Positions 1 to 6,325 of a DNA stretch of 25,200 bases are shown here, piece after piece. The position numbers and the translations under genes are program-made. Numbering within the stretch: position 1 is the first letter of the stretch; each line of letters begins with the position of its first letter. The DNA comes from Microcaldota archaeon (lineage in GTDB: Archaea; Micrarchaeota; Micrarchaeia; Micrarchaeales; CABMGC01), in assembly GCA_021792235.1 (NCBI GenBank), contig JAJYVC010000008.1:1-25200 (forward strand), given 5' to 3'. The notes under the pieces are model-generated. The model saw nothing but the letters and a program-made list of their open reading frames with translations. It was not told the DNA's origin and searched no databases.

Positions 1-618
1 GACAGGCTTAATTGCATCATGGTCCTCGTAGCTGCGTCTCGCGAAGGAATCGAGATGGGCAGGCTACTCACACGCAGTGACGCAGAGCAGCGCATCGATG
101 CGCTCGTATCCAAGAATGGCATTGATGCAGGAAGGAAGCTTGCGGAAAACATCTCTTCCATATACCAGAATTTCTTCCTGTCACCCGAAGCACGCAGCCT
201 CATAGGAATATTTCCATACGTCCAAGTATCGCTGCGCACGCTGAAGAGCAGCGGATACACGCTTGCAATATTCACAAACTCCAGCATCGTATCGGTAAGA
301 AGAGATCTTGCAGCTCTTGATATGTCTGTGTTTTCTGCTGTGCTCGCAGAGGAGGATGTAAAGAATAAGAAGCCGTCAGGCGAGGGCATAACTAAAGTGA
401 TGCAGATGCTCTCGTTCGCGCCATACCGCACGTATTATGTCGGCGACGCAATAAGTGATGTCCTTGCGGCGCGCGACGCAGGCTGCCGGGCAGTCACGGT
501 CCTGAGCGGCATGGGCACAAAATACCAGCTTGAAAGCGCAAAACCCGACATGATATTCACTGATATCTCTGCCATGTCCATGGCACTTGCCTCCCGCCGC
601 AAACTAAGGTCACACTAG
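1..618 (+). CDS. HAD-superfamily phosphatase, 5' end cut by window
   Basis: This is a HAD-family hydrolase, most likely a phosphoglycolate phosphatase-like enzyme acting on a small phosphorylated metabolite in the cytoplasm. Counting from the ATG at 19, motif II is the IFTNSS strand (Thr86), motif III the NKKPSGEG lysines (117-118), and motif IV VGDAISD (Asp143, Asp147), followed by the usual AARDAG helix. Motif I (DxDxT), which carries the nucleophile, is absent. The frame is open from base 1, so the gene almost certainly starts upstream of the window and the ATG at 19 is internal. The substrate cannot be told from the sequence. It ends 48 bp before the epimerase, which has its own promoter. 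Confidence 0.8.
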   Translation, partial: DRLNCIMVLVAASREGIEMGRLLTRSDAEQRIDALVSKNGIDAGRKLAENISSIYQNFFLSPEARSLIGIFPYVQVSLRTLKSSGYTLAIFTNSSIVSVRRDLAALDMSVFSAVLAEEDVKNKKPSGEGITKVMQMLSFAPYRTYYVGDAISDVLAARDAGCRAVTVLSGMGTKYQLESAKPDMIFTDISAMSMALASRRKLRSH

Positions 619-635
619 CAGCGAGAGCAGCATAT

Positions 636-645
636 GCTTTAAACC
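636..645 (+). promoter_or_regulatory. TATA box of the epimerase gene
   Basis: The sequence GCTTTAAACC is centred about 26 bp before the ATG at 667. Transcription would then start at or next to the start codon, giving a leaderless mRNA. No Shine-Dalgarno sequence precedes the ATG, in agreement. Confidence 0.5.
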
Positions 646-666
646 TTTGCGGGCAATTCCTAATTC

Positions 667-1575
667 ATGTCATACATAGTCACCGGAGGGGCAGGATTCA
701 TAGGTGGCCATCTGGTAGATTACCTGGTTTCCAGGCGCAGCGACGTCATAGCCATAGACGACCTCTCCGGCGGGAGCTACATAAACAGCAAATCGAAGTT
801 CGTAAAGCTTGATCTTAGGCGGCCAGCCAATATGAATACGCCCAAAGGGTCAGGAATATTCCACTTCGCCGCAAACCCAAGCGTAAGGGATTCGATGACC
901 AATCCTACCGAGCATTTCGACAGGGATGTAAAGACCACAGTCAATGTCATGGAATCCGCACGCAAGGCGGACAGCGAGTTCGTGGTATTCCTTTCAACCT
1001 CAGCAGTTTACGGCGAAGCGAAGAGGCTGCCGACAAGCGAATCTGATCCAGTCAATCCGATATCCAACTACGCAGAATTCAAGCTCCTCGCCGAGAGCAT
1101 AATATGCTTCTATTCGAGGAATTATGGGATAAAGGCGGCGTCGCTTAGGCTCGCCAACGTTGTGGGAGGCCGGTCCGACCATGGCGTAGTATATGACTTC
1201 GTTAAAAAACTCAGGCATTCGCAGGAAACCCTCGAGATACTTGGCGACGGCAGCCAGAGCAAGAGCTACATGTATATAGACGATGCGATAAGGGCCATAA
1301 TGACCGCGGCAAGTAAGATGCCTGATTCATACAGCATGTTCAATGTCGGCAGCACGGACAGGATATCGGTAAAGGAGATTGCGCAGATAGTTGCGGGAAA
1401 GATGGGTATTTCGCCAAAGTACATCTACAAGGACTGGGGGAGAGGAAGGGGCTGGAGCGGCGACGTGAAGCACATGCAGCTCGACGCATCTAGGATAAGG
1501 AAGCTGGGCTGGAGGCCAAAGTTCAGTTCCTCTCAAGCTGTGTCAAAGGCCGTAGACGACGCCCTCAGGGAGTGA
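667..1575 (+). CDS. NAD-dependent sugar-nucleotide epimerase/dehydratase (GalE-like SDR)
   Basis: An extended short-chain dehydrogenase/reductase of the UDP-glucose 4-epimerase / dTDP-glucose dehydratase group, 302 aa, about the usual length. The N-terminal NAD-binding loop is TGGAGFIGG (residues 6-14) and the acid after beta-2 is in IDDLSGG. The catalytic triad is visible as STSAVYG (Ser112) and the YxxxK motif with Tyr135 and Lys139. The C-terminal half has the substrate-domain pattern GDGSQSKSYMYIDDAI and ends in a helix typical of these enzymes. It probably makes activated sugars for surface glycans or protein glycosylation, which fits the sugar nucleotidyltransferase at 6326-7060. The exact sugar cannot be assigned. 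Its stop codon touches the stop of the convergent Lrp gene with no gap. Confidence 0.85.
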   Translation: MSYIVTGGAGFIGGHLVDYLVSRRSDVIAIDDLSGGSYINSKSKFVKLDLRRPANMNTPKGSGIFHFAANPSVRDSMTNPTEHFDRDVKTTVNVMESARKADSEFVVFLSTSAVYGEAKRLPTSESDPVNPISNYAEFKLLAESIICFYSRNYGIKAASLRLANVVGGRSDHGVVYDFVKKLRHSQETLEILGDGSQSKSYMYIDDAIRAIMTAASKMPDSYSMFNVGSTDRISVKEIAQIVAGKMGISPKYIYKDWGRGRGWSGDVKHMQLDASRIRKLGWRPKFSSSQAVSKAVDDALRE

Positions 1576-2025
1576 TTATAGCCTTACGAATTCTGTCTTT
1601 ATCTGCCTAAGTGAGCTCAGGGACTGCGTGCGCTCTATCCCGGTCATCGAAAGCACCTTCTTAGAGAACTCATAGAATTCGTCTATATTCTCTGTTCGCA
1701 CCTTAAGCAGAAGCTCCCACCCTCCTGTCACTATGTCAACGCTCTCTATCTCCGGATACTCCGCAAGCTTCCTTCCAATCTCCTCGGGGCTCTTGTACTC
1801 GCCCCTGTCAAGGTTCACCAGCACGAAGGTGCAGAATCCCTCTCCCACCTTCCTGTAATCGAACACCGCCTTGTACGCCTTTATCGTGCCATCAGCCTCC
1901 AGACGCTTTATGTTGTAGTGTATTGTATTTGACTTTGAGCCTGTCTTCACAGCTAGCTCTGAGAGTCTAGGCGCGCAGCAACCCTCTTTTAGGAGGGATA
2001 TTATCTCAGGCCTTATATTCTTCAT
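1576..2025 (-). CDS. Lrp/AsnC-family transcriptional regulator (first of two)
   Basis: A 149-aa protein with the two-domain Lrp/AsnC layout: an N-terminal winged helix-turn-helix (about residues 5-55, including SELAVKTGSKSNTIHYNIKR) and a C-terminal ligand-binding RAM domain (about 65-140, with the strand VDIVTGGWELLLKVR). Such proteins are octameric feast/famine regulators that sense amino acids. It is divergent from an aromatic-pathway DAHP synthase, and the 132 bp between the starts hold two matching palindromes, so autoregulation and control of aroF are likely (inference). A TATA box lies 26 bp before the ATG, consistent with a leaderless mRNA. The last codon abuts the convergent epimerase gene with zero gap. 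Confidence 0.9.
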   Translation of the reverse strand: MKNIRPEIISLLKEGCCAPRLSELAVKTGSKSNTIHYNIKRLEADGTIKAYKAVFDYRKVGEGFCTFVLVNLDRGEYKSPEEIGRKLAEYPEIESVDIVTGGWELLLKVRTENIDEFYEFSKKVLSMTGIERTQSLSSLRQIKTEFVRL

Positions 2026-2029
2026 ATGT

Positions 2030-2085
2030 TTGAATTAAATTCAATAATTTAAATAGCTTATCTATAATAATTGAAAATATTTCAA
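2030..2085. promoter_or_regulatory. Two Lrp-like operator palindromes between lrp and aroF
   Basis: Two 15-bp inverted repeats share the pattern TTGAA-N5-TTCAA: TTGAATTAAATTCAA at 2030-2044 and TTGAAAATATTTCAA at 2071-2085. Their centres are 41 bp apart, close to four helical turns, so both face the same side of the DNA as expected for an Lrp oligomer. The first lies between the TATA box and start of the reverse lrp gene (a repression position). The second lies just upstream of the forward TATA box. Assignment to the adjacent Lrp protein is inference. Confidence 0.6.
2047..2055 (-). promoter_or_regulatory. TATA box of the first lrp gene
   Basis: Read on the reverse strand the sequence is TATTTAAAT, centred 26 bp upstream of the ATG at 2025. 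This predicts a leaderless transcript. It lies between the two TTGAA-N5-TTCAA palindromes. Confidence 0.5.
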
Positions 2086-2090
2086 CAAAC

Positions 2091-2098
2091 ATATATTA
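2091..2098 (+). promoter_or_regulatory. Probable TATA box of the DAHP synthase gene
   Basis: ATATATTA directly follows the palindrome at 2071-2085. Transcription would begin near 2120, giving a leader of about 37 nt before the ATG at 2158, or about 7 nt before the alternative TTG at 2128. Confidence 0.4.
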
Positions 2099-2157
2099 AT
2101 GACCTTTAACCAAATAGGTAATAATTATTGCATACAGAATGCCTGCTAAGTGAGCCT

Positions 2158-3228
2158 ATGGCCCGAAAGATCCACAAGATAGAGGACAGCAATGTCACGG
2201 GGTACAGTCGGCTGATGCCTCCAGACGAGCTCAAGGCTGCAGTTCCTCTGACAAGCGAGACGCGTAGAACTGTAGAAGAAGGCAGGTCTGCCATAAGGAA
2301 TATAATAAATGGAAGGGACAGGAGGTTACTGCTGGTGGTGGGTCCCTGCTCAATACATGATGTTGATGCTGCAAAGGACTATGCGGCTATGCTCAACGGG
2401 CTAAGGAAGAGGGTAGCTGACAAGTTCGTGATAGTGGAGAGGACGTACTTCGAGAAGCCCAGGACCACCGTTGGGTGGAAGGGCCTCATAAACGAGCCAC
2501 GCCTCAATGGGGAGGAGAGGATAAACGAGGGCCTTTTGCTAGCAAGGAAGGTGCTTGCGCACAATGCCTCAATAGGTCTCCCTTCGGCTACCGAATTCCT
2601 GGATCCGTTCACTCCGCAGTGGATAGGTGATTTAGTATCGTGGGCTGCCATAGGGGCGAGGACCGTTGAGTCATCAACACACAGGCAGATGGCTTCGGGC
2701 CTCTCAATGCCCATAGGCTTCAAGAATGGCACATCTGGAGGAGTGCAGGTTGCAATAGATGCTGTGATTGCGGCAAGGCAGCCTCAATGGTTCTTCGGCC
2801 TTGATCCTTCAGGAAGGCCCTCTGCGGTAAGCTCAGCAGGCAACCAGTACACCCACATAATACTGCGCGGAGGCTCCAACGGCCCGAATTACGATGAAGA
2901 TAGCGTTAAGGCAGCGCAGCTGATGCTCAGAAAGCACAGGCTACAGCAAAAGGTTATGATAGATTGCAGTCATGGCAATTCAGGCAAGGACTACAATGTG
3001 CAGCCAGATGTGTTCAGCGAAGTCATCAGGCAGGTTGTTGCAGGCAACAGGGACATCATGGGGCTCATGCTAGAGTCAAACATACACGAAGGCAGGCAGG
3101 ACATACCGGATGATCCTGCCCTGCTGCACAGCCTCAAGTATGGTGTATCTGTTACCGACGCATGCATAGGCTGGGAAATGACAGAGCATGTGGTCATTGA
3201 TGCTTACAAAAAGCTGCAAAGGAACTGA
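2158..3228 (+). CDS. aroF: 3-deoxy-D-arabino-heptulosonate 7-phosphate synthase, bacterial AroF/G/H type
   Basis: Catalyses the first step of the shikimate pathway, joining phosphoenolpyruvate and erythrose 4-phosphate. The sequence follows the class I-alpha enzymes of enteric bacteria throughout: VVGPCSIHD (metal-binding Cys), FEKPRTTVGWKGL, IGARTVESSTHRQMASGLS, GFKNGTSGG, HIILRGG, MIDCSHGNS (metal-binding His), MLESNIHEG and YGVSVTDACIGWE. The N-terminal segment resembles the Tyr-sensitive AroF isozyme, including MPPDELKAAVPL, so feedback inhibition is plausible. From the ATG at 2158 the protein is 356 aa, which I recall as the E. coli AroF length, and a GTGA Shine-Dalgarno-like site lies 4 nt before it; a TTG at 2128 would add ten residues. 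Archaea usually use a different (I-beta) DAHP synthase or an alternative route, so acquisition from bacteria is likely. Probably controlled by the divergent Lrp protein. Confidence 0.93.
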   Translation: MARKIHKIEDSNVTGYSRLMPPDELKAAVPLTSETRRTVEEGRSAIRNIINGRDRRLLLVVGPCSIHDVDAAKDYAAMLNGLRKRVADKFVIVERTYFEKPRTTVGWKGLINEPRLNGEERINEGLLLARKVLAHNASIGLPSATEFLDPFTPQWIGDLVSWAAIGARTVESSTHRQMASGLSMPIGFKNGTSGGVQVAIDAVIAARQPQWFFGLDPSGRPSAVSSAGNQYTHIILRGGSNGPNYDEDSVKAAQLMLRKHRLQQKVMIDCSHGNSGKDYNVQPDVFSEVIRQVVAGNRDIMGLMLESNIHEGRQDIPDDPALLHSLKYGVSVTDACIGWEMTEHVVIDAYKKLQRN

Positions 3229-3269
3229 CAAAGAAAAGTTATACAGAAAATAGCATCAAAAAAATGGGC

Positions 3270-3285
3270 AAACGCAAATGCGTTT
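3270..3285. repeat. 16-bp palindrome in a convergent intergenic region
   Basis: AAACGCA and TGCGTTT flank an AA spacer between the end of aroF and the end of the convergent small gene. It could be a transcription end signal or a protein site; no T-run follows it, so a terminator role is weak. Confidence 0.3.
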
Positions 3286-3304
3286 ACACAACTCATCCGT
3301 ACTT

Positions 3305-3469
3305 TTATGCCTTCCTATGAGCCTTCATGGCCTCTAGTCTTATTATCCTATCACGTATTTTCGGATCCTCCATGAGTTTTGCCATGGTCCTTTCCACTTC
3401 CGTGACTGTAGCTGCAGGCCTTGGATGAATGTCCCTTTCCACTGCCTGCTTCTTTGGTACAGTTGCCAT
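3305..3469 (-). CDS. Small basic helical protein, unknown
   Basis: I do not recognise this 54-aa protein. It starts MATVPKKQAVERD, has a Pro-containing stretch (HPRPAA) and ends in one long charged amphipathic helix from about residue 21 to the end, with LEDP-like LMEDPKIRDRIIRLEA. It is basic overall. A longer frame runs back to an ATG at 3559, but that would overlap the divergent Lrp gene and its promoter, so 3469 is preferred. It is divergent from the second Lrp gene and appears to share its TATA region. The frame is open and the composition is protein-like, but its being expressed is inference. Confidence 0.5.
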   Translation of the reverse strand: MATVPKKQAVERDIHPRPAATVTEVERTMAKLMEDPKIRDRIIRLEAMKAHRKA

Positions 3470-3500
3470 TTTATCTACCAATGCTGTTATAGGCAAGTTG

Positions 3501-3510
3501 ATATATTTTA
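3501..3510. promoter_or_regulatory. Shared TATA region for divergent small gene and lrp
   Basis: ATATATTTTA lies 23 bp (centre to ATG) before the Lrp start at 3528 and about 36 bp before the reverse start at 3469. The AT-rich core reads as a TATA box in both directions. The Lrp mRNA would be nearly or fully leaderless. Confidence 0.4.
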
Positions 3511-3527
3511 ATGTTTCTACTCTACTC

Positions 3528-3923
3528 ATGGACGAGACGGACAGGCATATCCTTGGCATATTGAGGAACGATGGCAGGTCGTCATTTGTCGATATAGCAA
3601 AGAAGGTTGGTCTTACAGAAGGGGCCGTGCGGGCAAGGCTCAGAAAGCTCTACGAAGACGGCACAATAAAGAGGTTCACAGTTGAGACAAAGGACGATGT
3701 CAAGGCTGTGATGTTGGTTGCCACTTCAAGGTCTGTGTCCACATCAAAAGTATCTGGCGAGATAGAGGCGCTGGGTGTTGGGAGGGTGTATGAGATATCC
3801 GGAAACTTCGATATTGTGTGTTTTGTTGAATCCGAAAGCATAGACCAGGTCAACAGCATAGTTGACAAGATCCGGGAGATAGACGGCGTAACTGACACAT
3901 CAACAAGCCTAGTTCTCAAATGA
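3528..3923 (+). CDS. Lrp/AsnC-family transcriptional regulator (second)
   Basis: A 131-aa Lrp/AsnC regulator: N-terminal winged helix-turn-helix starting MDETDRHILGILRND and continuing FVDIAKKVGLTEGAVRARLR, then a RAM ligand-binding domain with the pattern VGRVYEISGNFDIVCFVES. The start at 3528 is chosen because Lrp proteins begin right at this DxxD-type helix; an open frame extends upstream to 3429 but would cross the promoter and the divergent gene. The closest functional analogy I can offer is archaeal LysM/LrA-type regulators of amino-acid synthesis. A palindrome begins at the base after its stop codon and a related one sits before the downstream GNAT gene, so it probably controls the GNAT-M20 genes (inference). 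Confidence 0.88.
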   Translation: MDETDRHILGILRNDGRSSFVDIAKKVGLTEGAVRARLRKLYEDGTIKRFTVETKDDVKAVMLVATSRSVSTSKVSGEIEALGVGRVYEISGNFDIVCFVESESIDQVNSIVDKIREIDGVTDTSTSLVLK

Positions 3924-4007
3924 TTACGATATTCGTATTAAATTGTCACATATATTTATAAATTATCTCTCTTTTTCGTCTTCTAATTATTATTACGATA
4001 TACGTAA
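3924..4007. promoter_or_regulatory. Two related palindromes upstream of the GNAT-M20 genes
   Basis: TTACGATATTCGTAT at 3924-3938 (arms TACGA/TCGTA) and TTACGATATACGTAA at 3993-4007 (arms TTACG/CGTAA) agree at 13 of 15 positions. Their centres are 69 bp apart, and the second ends 13 bp before the TATA box at 4021. Between them is a further AT-rich stretch with a CATATATTTATAAATTA run. They differ from the TTGAA-N5-TTCAA sites next to the first lrp gene, as expected if each Lrp protein has its own operator. Confidence 0.55.
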
Positions 4008-4020
4008 AACATGTAGAAGG

Positions 4021-4029
4021 ATTTAAATA
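4021..4029 (+). promoter_or_regulatory. TATA box of the GNAT-like gene
   Basis: ATTTAAATA is centred 28 bp before the GTG at 4053. No Shine-Dalgarno site is present, so a leaderless transcript beginning near the GTG is likely. Confidence 0.5.
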
Positions 4030-4052
4030 GGTCCGGCATCATAAAAAAGATC

Positions 4053-5162
4053 GTGAACGGCATAAAAACTGCTTCAAGGCAGGAGGCATCTGTAAAATCA
4101 TTGTTCAAAGAGAGTCCAGATCGCAGTAGCTTCGGCCCGATAGGCTTCATATCTCCTGTCAGCGCAGGCAGGTTGAAGGGATTAATAGGGTATGTTGGGG
4201 ACGGGGAAGGACAAAATGGAAGAATAGCCCCAATCGAGAATTACGAGCACGCAAGGTTCATAGGCGATGTCGTAAGAGAGGGGATAAGCAGGCTATCCGA
4301 AGGAGGGAACACAAGGCTCTCCATCCGGACTATTGTCAGAGACGATGCGCTGGGCATCGCATCAGAAGAGGCCCAGGCAACCGGAGCTACTGTCGAGGCA
4401 GTGCTCCAATCAGGCACAGGCTATTCCATAATGTACATCGGGTATAACCTTGAATCAAGATCTCTGGGCGCAGAGCATCAGGGCAGGCACCGTGAACTTA
4501 TCAATGCCGCAGTAGAAGCAGGCCAAGCGCAATCCGCACTTGCAGATCTTGCAAGCGATATAAACGCAAATGCACATAGGTACAGCACAGTCATAATTGG
4601 GGATGGATTCAGGTCATTTACAGACCTGGAGAGGGAACAGATACACGAGCTTCTTAGTGCATTCGGGTATGATCGCGAAGGCGCAGATTCGGTAATAGGG
4701 AACCCTAACAATATAATAGGATTGGTATACGAATCGAGTGGGAGTGGCCGCAGCATAGTTGGTATATCAGTCACTGAGACAAGAAGCATTGCCATGGAGA
4801 ATGGCGGCGCACTCCACATTGCCGAGCTTACTGATGGTATCATAGCAGGAGAGGCCGCAGGTCATAGCCTTTATTCAAGGCTCCTGTCAGATGTGTACAG
4901 GCATATCGCAGAGAACAGGCCAGAGATAAGCATCATATATGCTGAATCAAATGTTGCAAGCAGGGGGATCCTCAGGGCCGCTGCGCTTCAGGGCAGGACT
5001 TTCGGTGGAGTACTTCCAAACCATGCAATGATAAGCAACAGAGAGGGAAGACCTGAGTTGAAAAGCCTTGTAGTAACATCCCTCACAAGGGAGCAGGCGC
5101 TCGCATCGGTCGCAAGGCTGGATGAGGCCTGCGAAGAGCTCCAGCAAGCAATAAGAAGCTAA
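4053..5162 (+). CDS. GNAT-like N-acyltransferase, substrate unknown
   Basis: A 369-aa protein that I recognise only at fold level. The last third looks like a GNAT acetyltransferase: a strand GGALHIAELTD, a helix GEAAGHSLYSRLLSDVYRH, then ISIIYAESNVASRGILRAA and GRTFGGVLPNHAMI, a pattern also seen in beta-lysine acetyltransferases (AblB). The first 200 residues match nothing I know; they contain a strand YSIMYIGYN and a helical Ala/Glu-rich stretch. It starts with GTG, placed by the TATA box 28 bp upstream. An M20-family deacylase follows after 26 bp, so the two probably act on one acylated amino acid or amine. The Lrp gene and the palindromes just upstream suggest amino-acid-responsive control. 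Confidence 0.6.
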   Translation: MNGIKTASRQEASVKSLFKESPDRSSFGPIGFISPVSAGRLKGLIGYVGDGEGQNGRIAPIENYEHARFIGDVVREGISRLSEGGNTRLSIRTIVRDDALGIASEEAQATGATVEAVLQSGTGYSIMYIGYNLESRSLGAEHQGRHRELINAAVEAGQAQSALADLASDINANAHRYSTVIIGDGFRSFTDLEREQIHELLSAFGYDREGADSVIGNPNNIIGLVYESSGSGRSIVGISVTETRSIAMENGGALHIAELTDGIIAGEAAGHSLYSRLLSDVYRHIAENRPEISIIYAESNVASRGILRAAALQGRTFGGVLPNHAMISNREGRPELKSLVVTSLTREQALASVARLDEACEELQQAIRS

Positions 5163-5188
5163 TCGCATCCTAATCTATTGGTAATCTG

Positions 5189-6325
5189 ATGGAGGTCGAG
5201 GGCATACTGGAGAGGCTTGTGAGCATAAACTCGATCTTTGGCAATGAGAAAGCCATAGGCGAGTACCTGGAATCGAGGCTCAGAAGGCTCGGATTCTCAA
5301 CAAGGAGACAATACCTCGCTCCTGGAAGGTTCAATATATTCGCCGAAAGAGGAGTAGGAAGCAGATCGCTTATGTTTTACGGGCATATGGACACTGTCAC
5401 CGCACATGGCAAGTGGAAGAAGGGGCCGTTCGGACTTCGAAGAGAGGGCGATAGGCTTTACGGACTTGGTGCATGCGATATGAAGGGGGGGATAGCGGCG
5501 ATGCTCAAGGCGCTGGAGTCAGGAAGAGACAGGAAGATAAAGGTGCTTCTCTGCGCCGACGAGGAGAACATATCCAAGGGAGCATGGACTGCTGTCAAGG
5601 AGCGGAGATGGTTCGGCGACGTGGCATTCATGGTCTCCTGCGAACCTGGCGACTCAAAGCGTCATAACGGCGGCGCCCACGTGATAACTGTAGGCAGGAG
5701 GGGCAGGGTGGTAATAGAGGCCGATGTTTATGGACTATCGTCACATGGTGCCAACCCACAGAGGGGGATAAATGCAATAGATGAGGCGTCAAGGATAGTC
5801 CTAGCATCAAGGGCCATCAGACTGCGGGAGCATAAGGAACTGGGCAAGGAGAACATATTCGTAAGGGACATCGTAGCACGTTCGGACAGCGCCCTAGATC
5901 TTCCCGACAGGGCGCATCTGGAATTCGACATGCAGCTGGTGCCTCCCAGCACCGCAAGGGACGCTGTAGAAAGAGTAAACATACTTATAAGAAATATGCA
6001 CAGAGCAGGCAAATTGCGCGAAGGAACAGTAGTAACGGTGAAGATGAAGAAGAGGCCCACTCCCTACATAGATCCATACATTGACAACCTTCACGACCCC
6101 AGGATAATTAAACTACTTTCACTGATAAAATCAGGGCTCAGGAACCCAGTGCTGAATTACGGCAGCTCTGTGGCTGATGACAATATACTTGCAAATTCCT
6201 TTGGCAGACCAATAGTGACTATAGGTCCTGTAGCAGGGAACCTGCACGCTCCAGAGGAATGGACTTCGCTTAAGAGCCTTAGGGAGCTTGTAACCGTGTA
6301 CGGGCTTATAATAAGCAGGATCTGA
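5189..6325 (+). CDS. M20-family zinc deacylase/peptidase (ArgE/DapE/LysK-like)
   Basis: A 378-aa metalloenzyme that removes an acyl group (or a residue) from an amino-acid substrate. All five metal ligands of the M20 family are visible: GHMDTV (His66, Asp68), GACDMKGG (Asp97), ADEEN (catalytic Glu125, metal Glu126), CEPGD (Glu152) and NLHAPEEW (His353). The lid/dimer domain contains SSHGANPQRG (His186), the dimer-interface histidine of ArgE/DapE enzymes. Candidate roles are acetyl-lysine/acetyl-ornithine deacetylase, succinyl-diaminopimelate desuccinylase or carboxypeptidase G2-like; motifs alone do not decide. The start ATG has a GGTAATC Shine-Dalgarno-like site. Its partner is the GNAT-like gene 26 bp upstream. 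The stop codon abuts the convergent nucleotidyltransferase gene with zero gap. Confidence 0.88.
   Translation: MEVEGILERLVSINSIFGNEKAIGEYLESRLRRLGFSTRRQYLAPGRFNIFAERGVGSRSLMFYGHMDTVTAHGKWKKGPFGLRREGDRLYGLGACDMKGGIAAMLKALESGRDRKIKVLLCADEENISKGAWTAVKERRWFGDVAFMVSCEPGDSKRHNGGAHVITVGRRGRVVIEADVYGLSSHGANPQRGINAIDEASRIVLASRAIRLREHKELGKENIFVRDIVARSDSALDLPDRAHLEFDMQLVPPSTARDAVERVNILIRNMHRAGKLREGTVVTVKMKKRPTPYIDPYIDNLHDPRIIKLLSLIKSGLRNPVLNYGSSVADDNILANSFGRPIVTIGPVAGNLHAPEEWTSLKSLRELVTVYGLIISRI

Noticed and set aside
2128..2157. TTG at 2128 as the DAHP synthase start
   Set aside because: It is close to the expected transcription start, but the ATG at 2158 gives the family length and has a GTGA site at proper spacing. 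Not excluded.
3264..3320. An 18-codon ATG frame with many aromatic residues after aroF, like an attenuator leader peptide
   Set aside because: It lies downstream of aroF and runs into the convergent small gene, so it cannot control aroF; no Shine-Dalgarno or own gene follows it.
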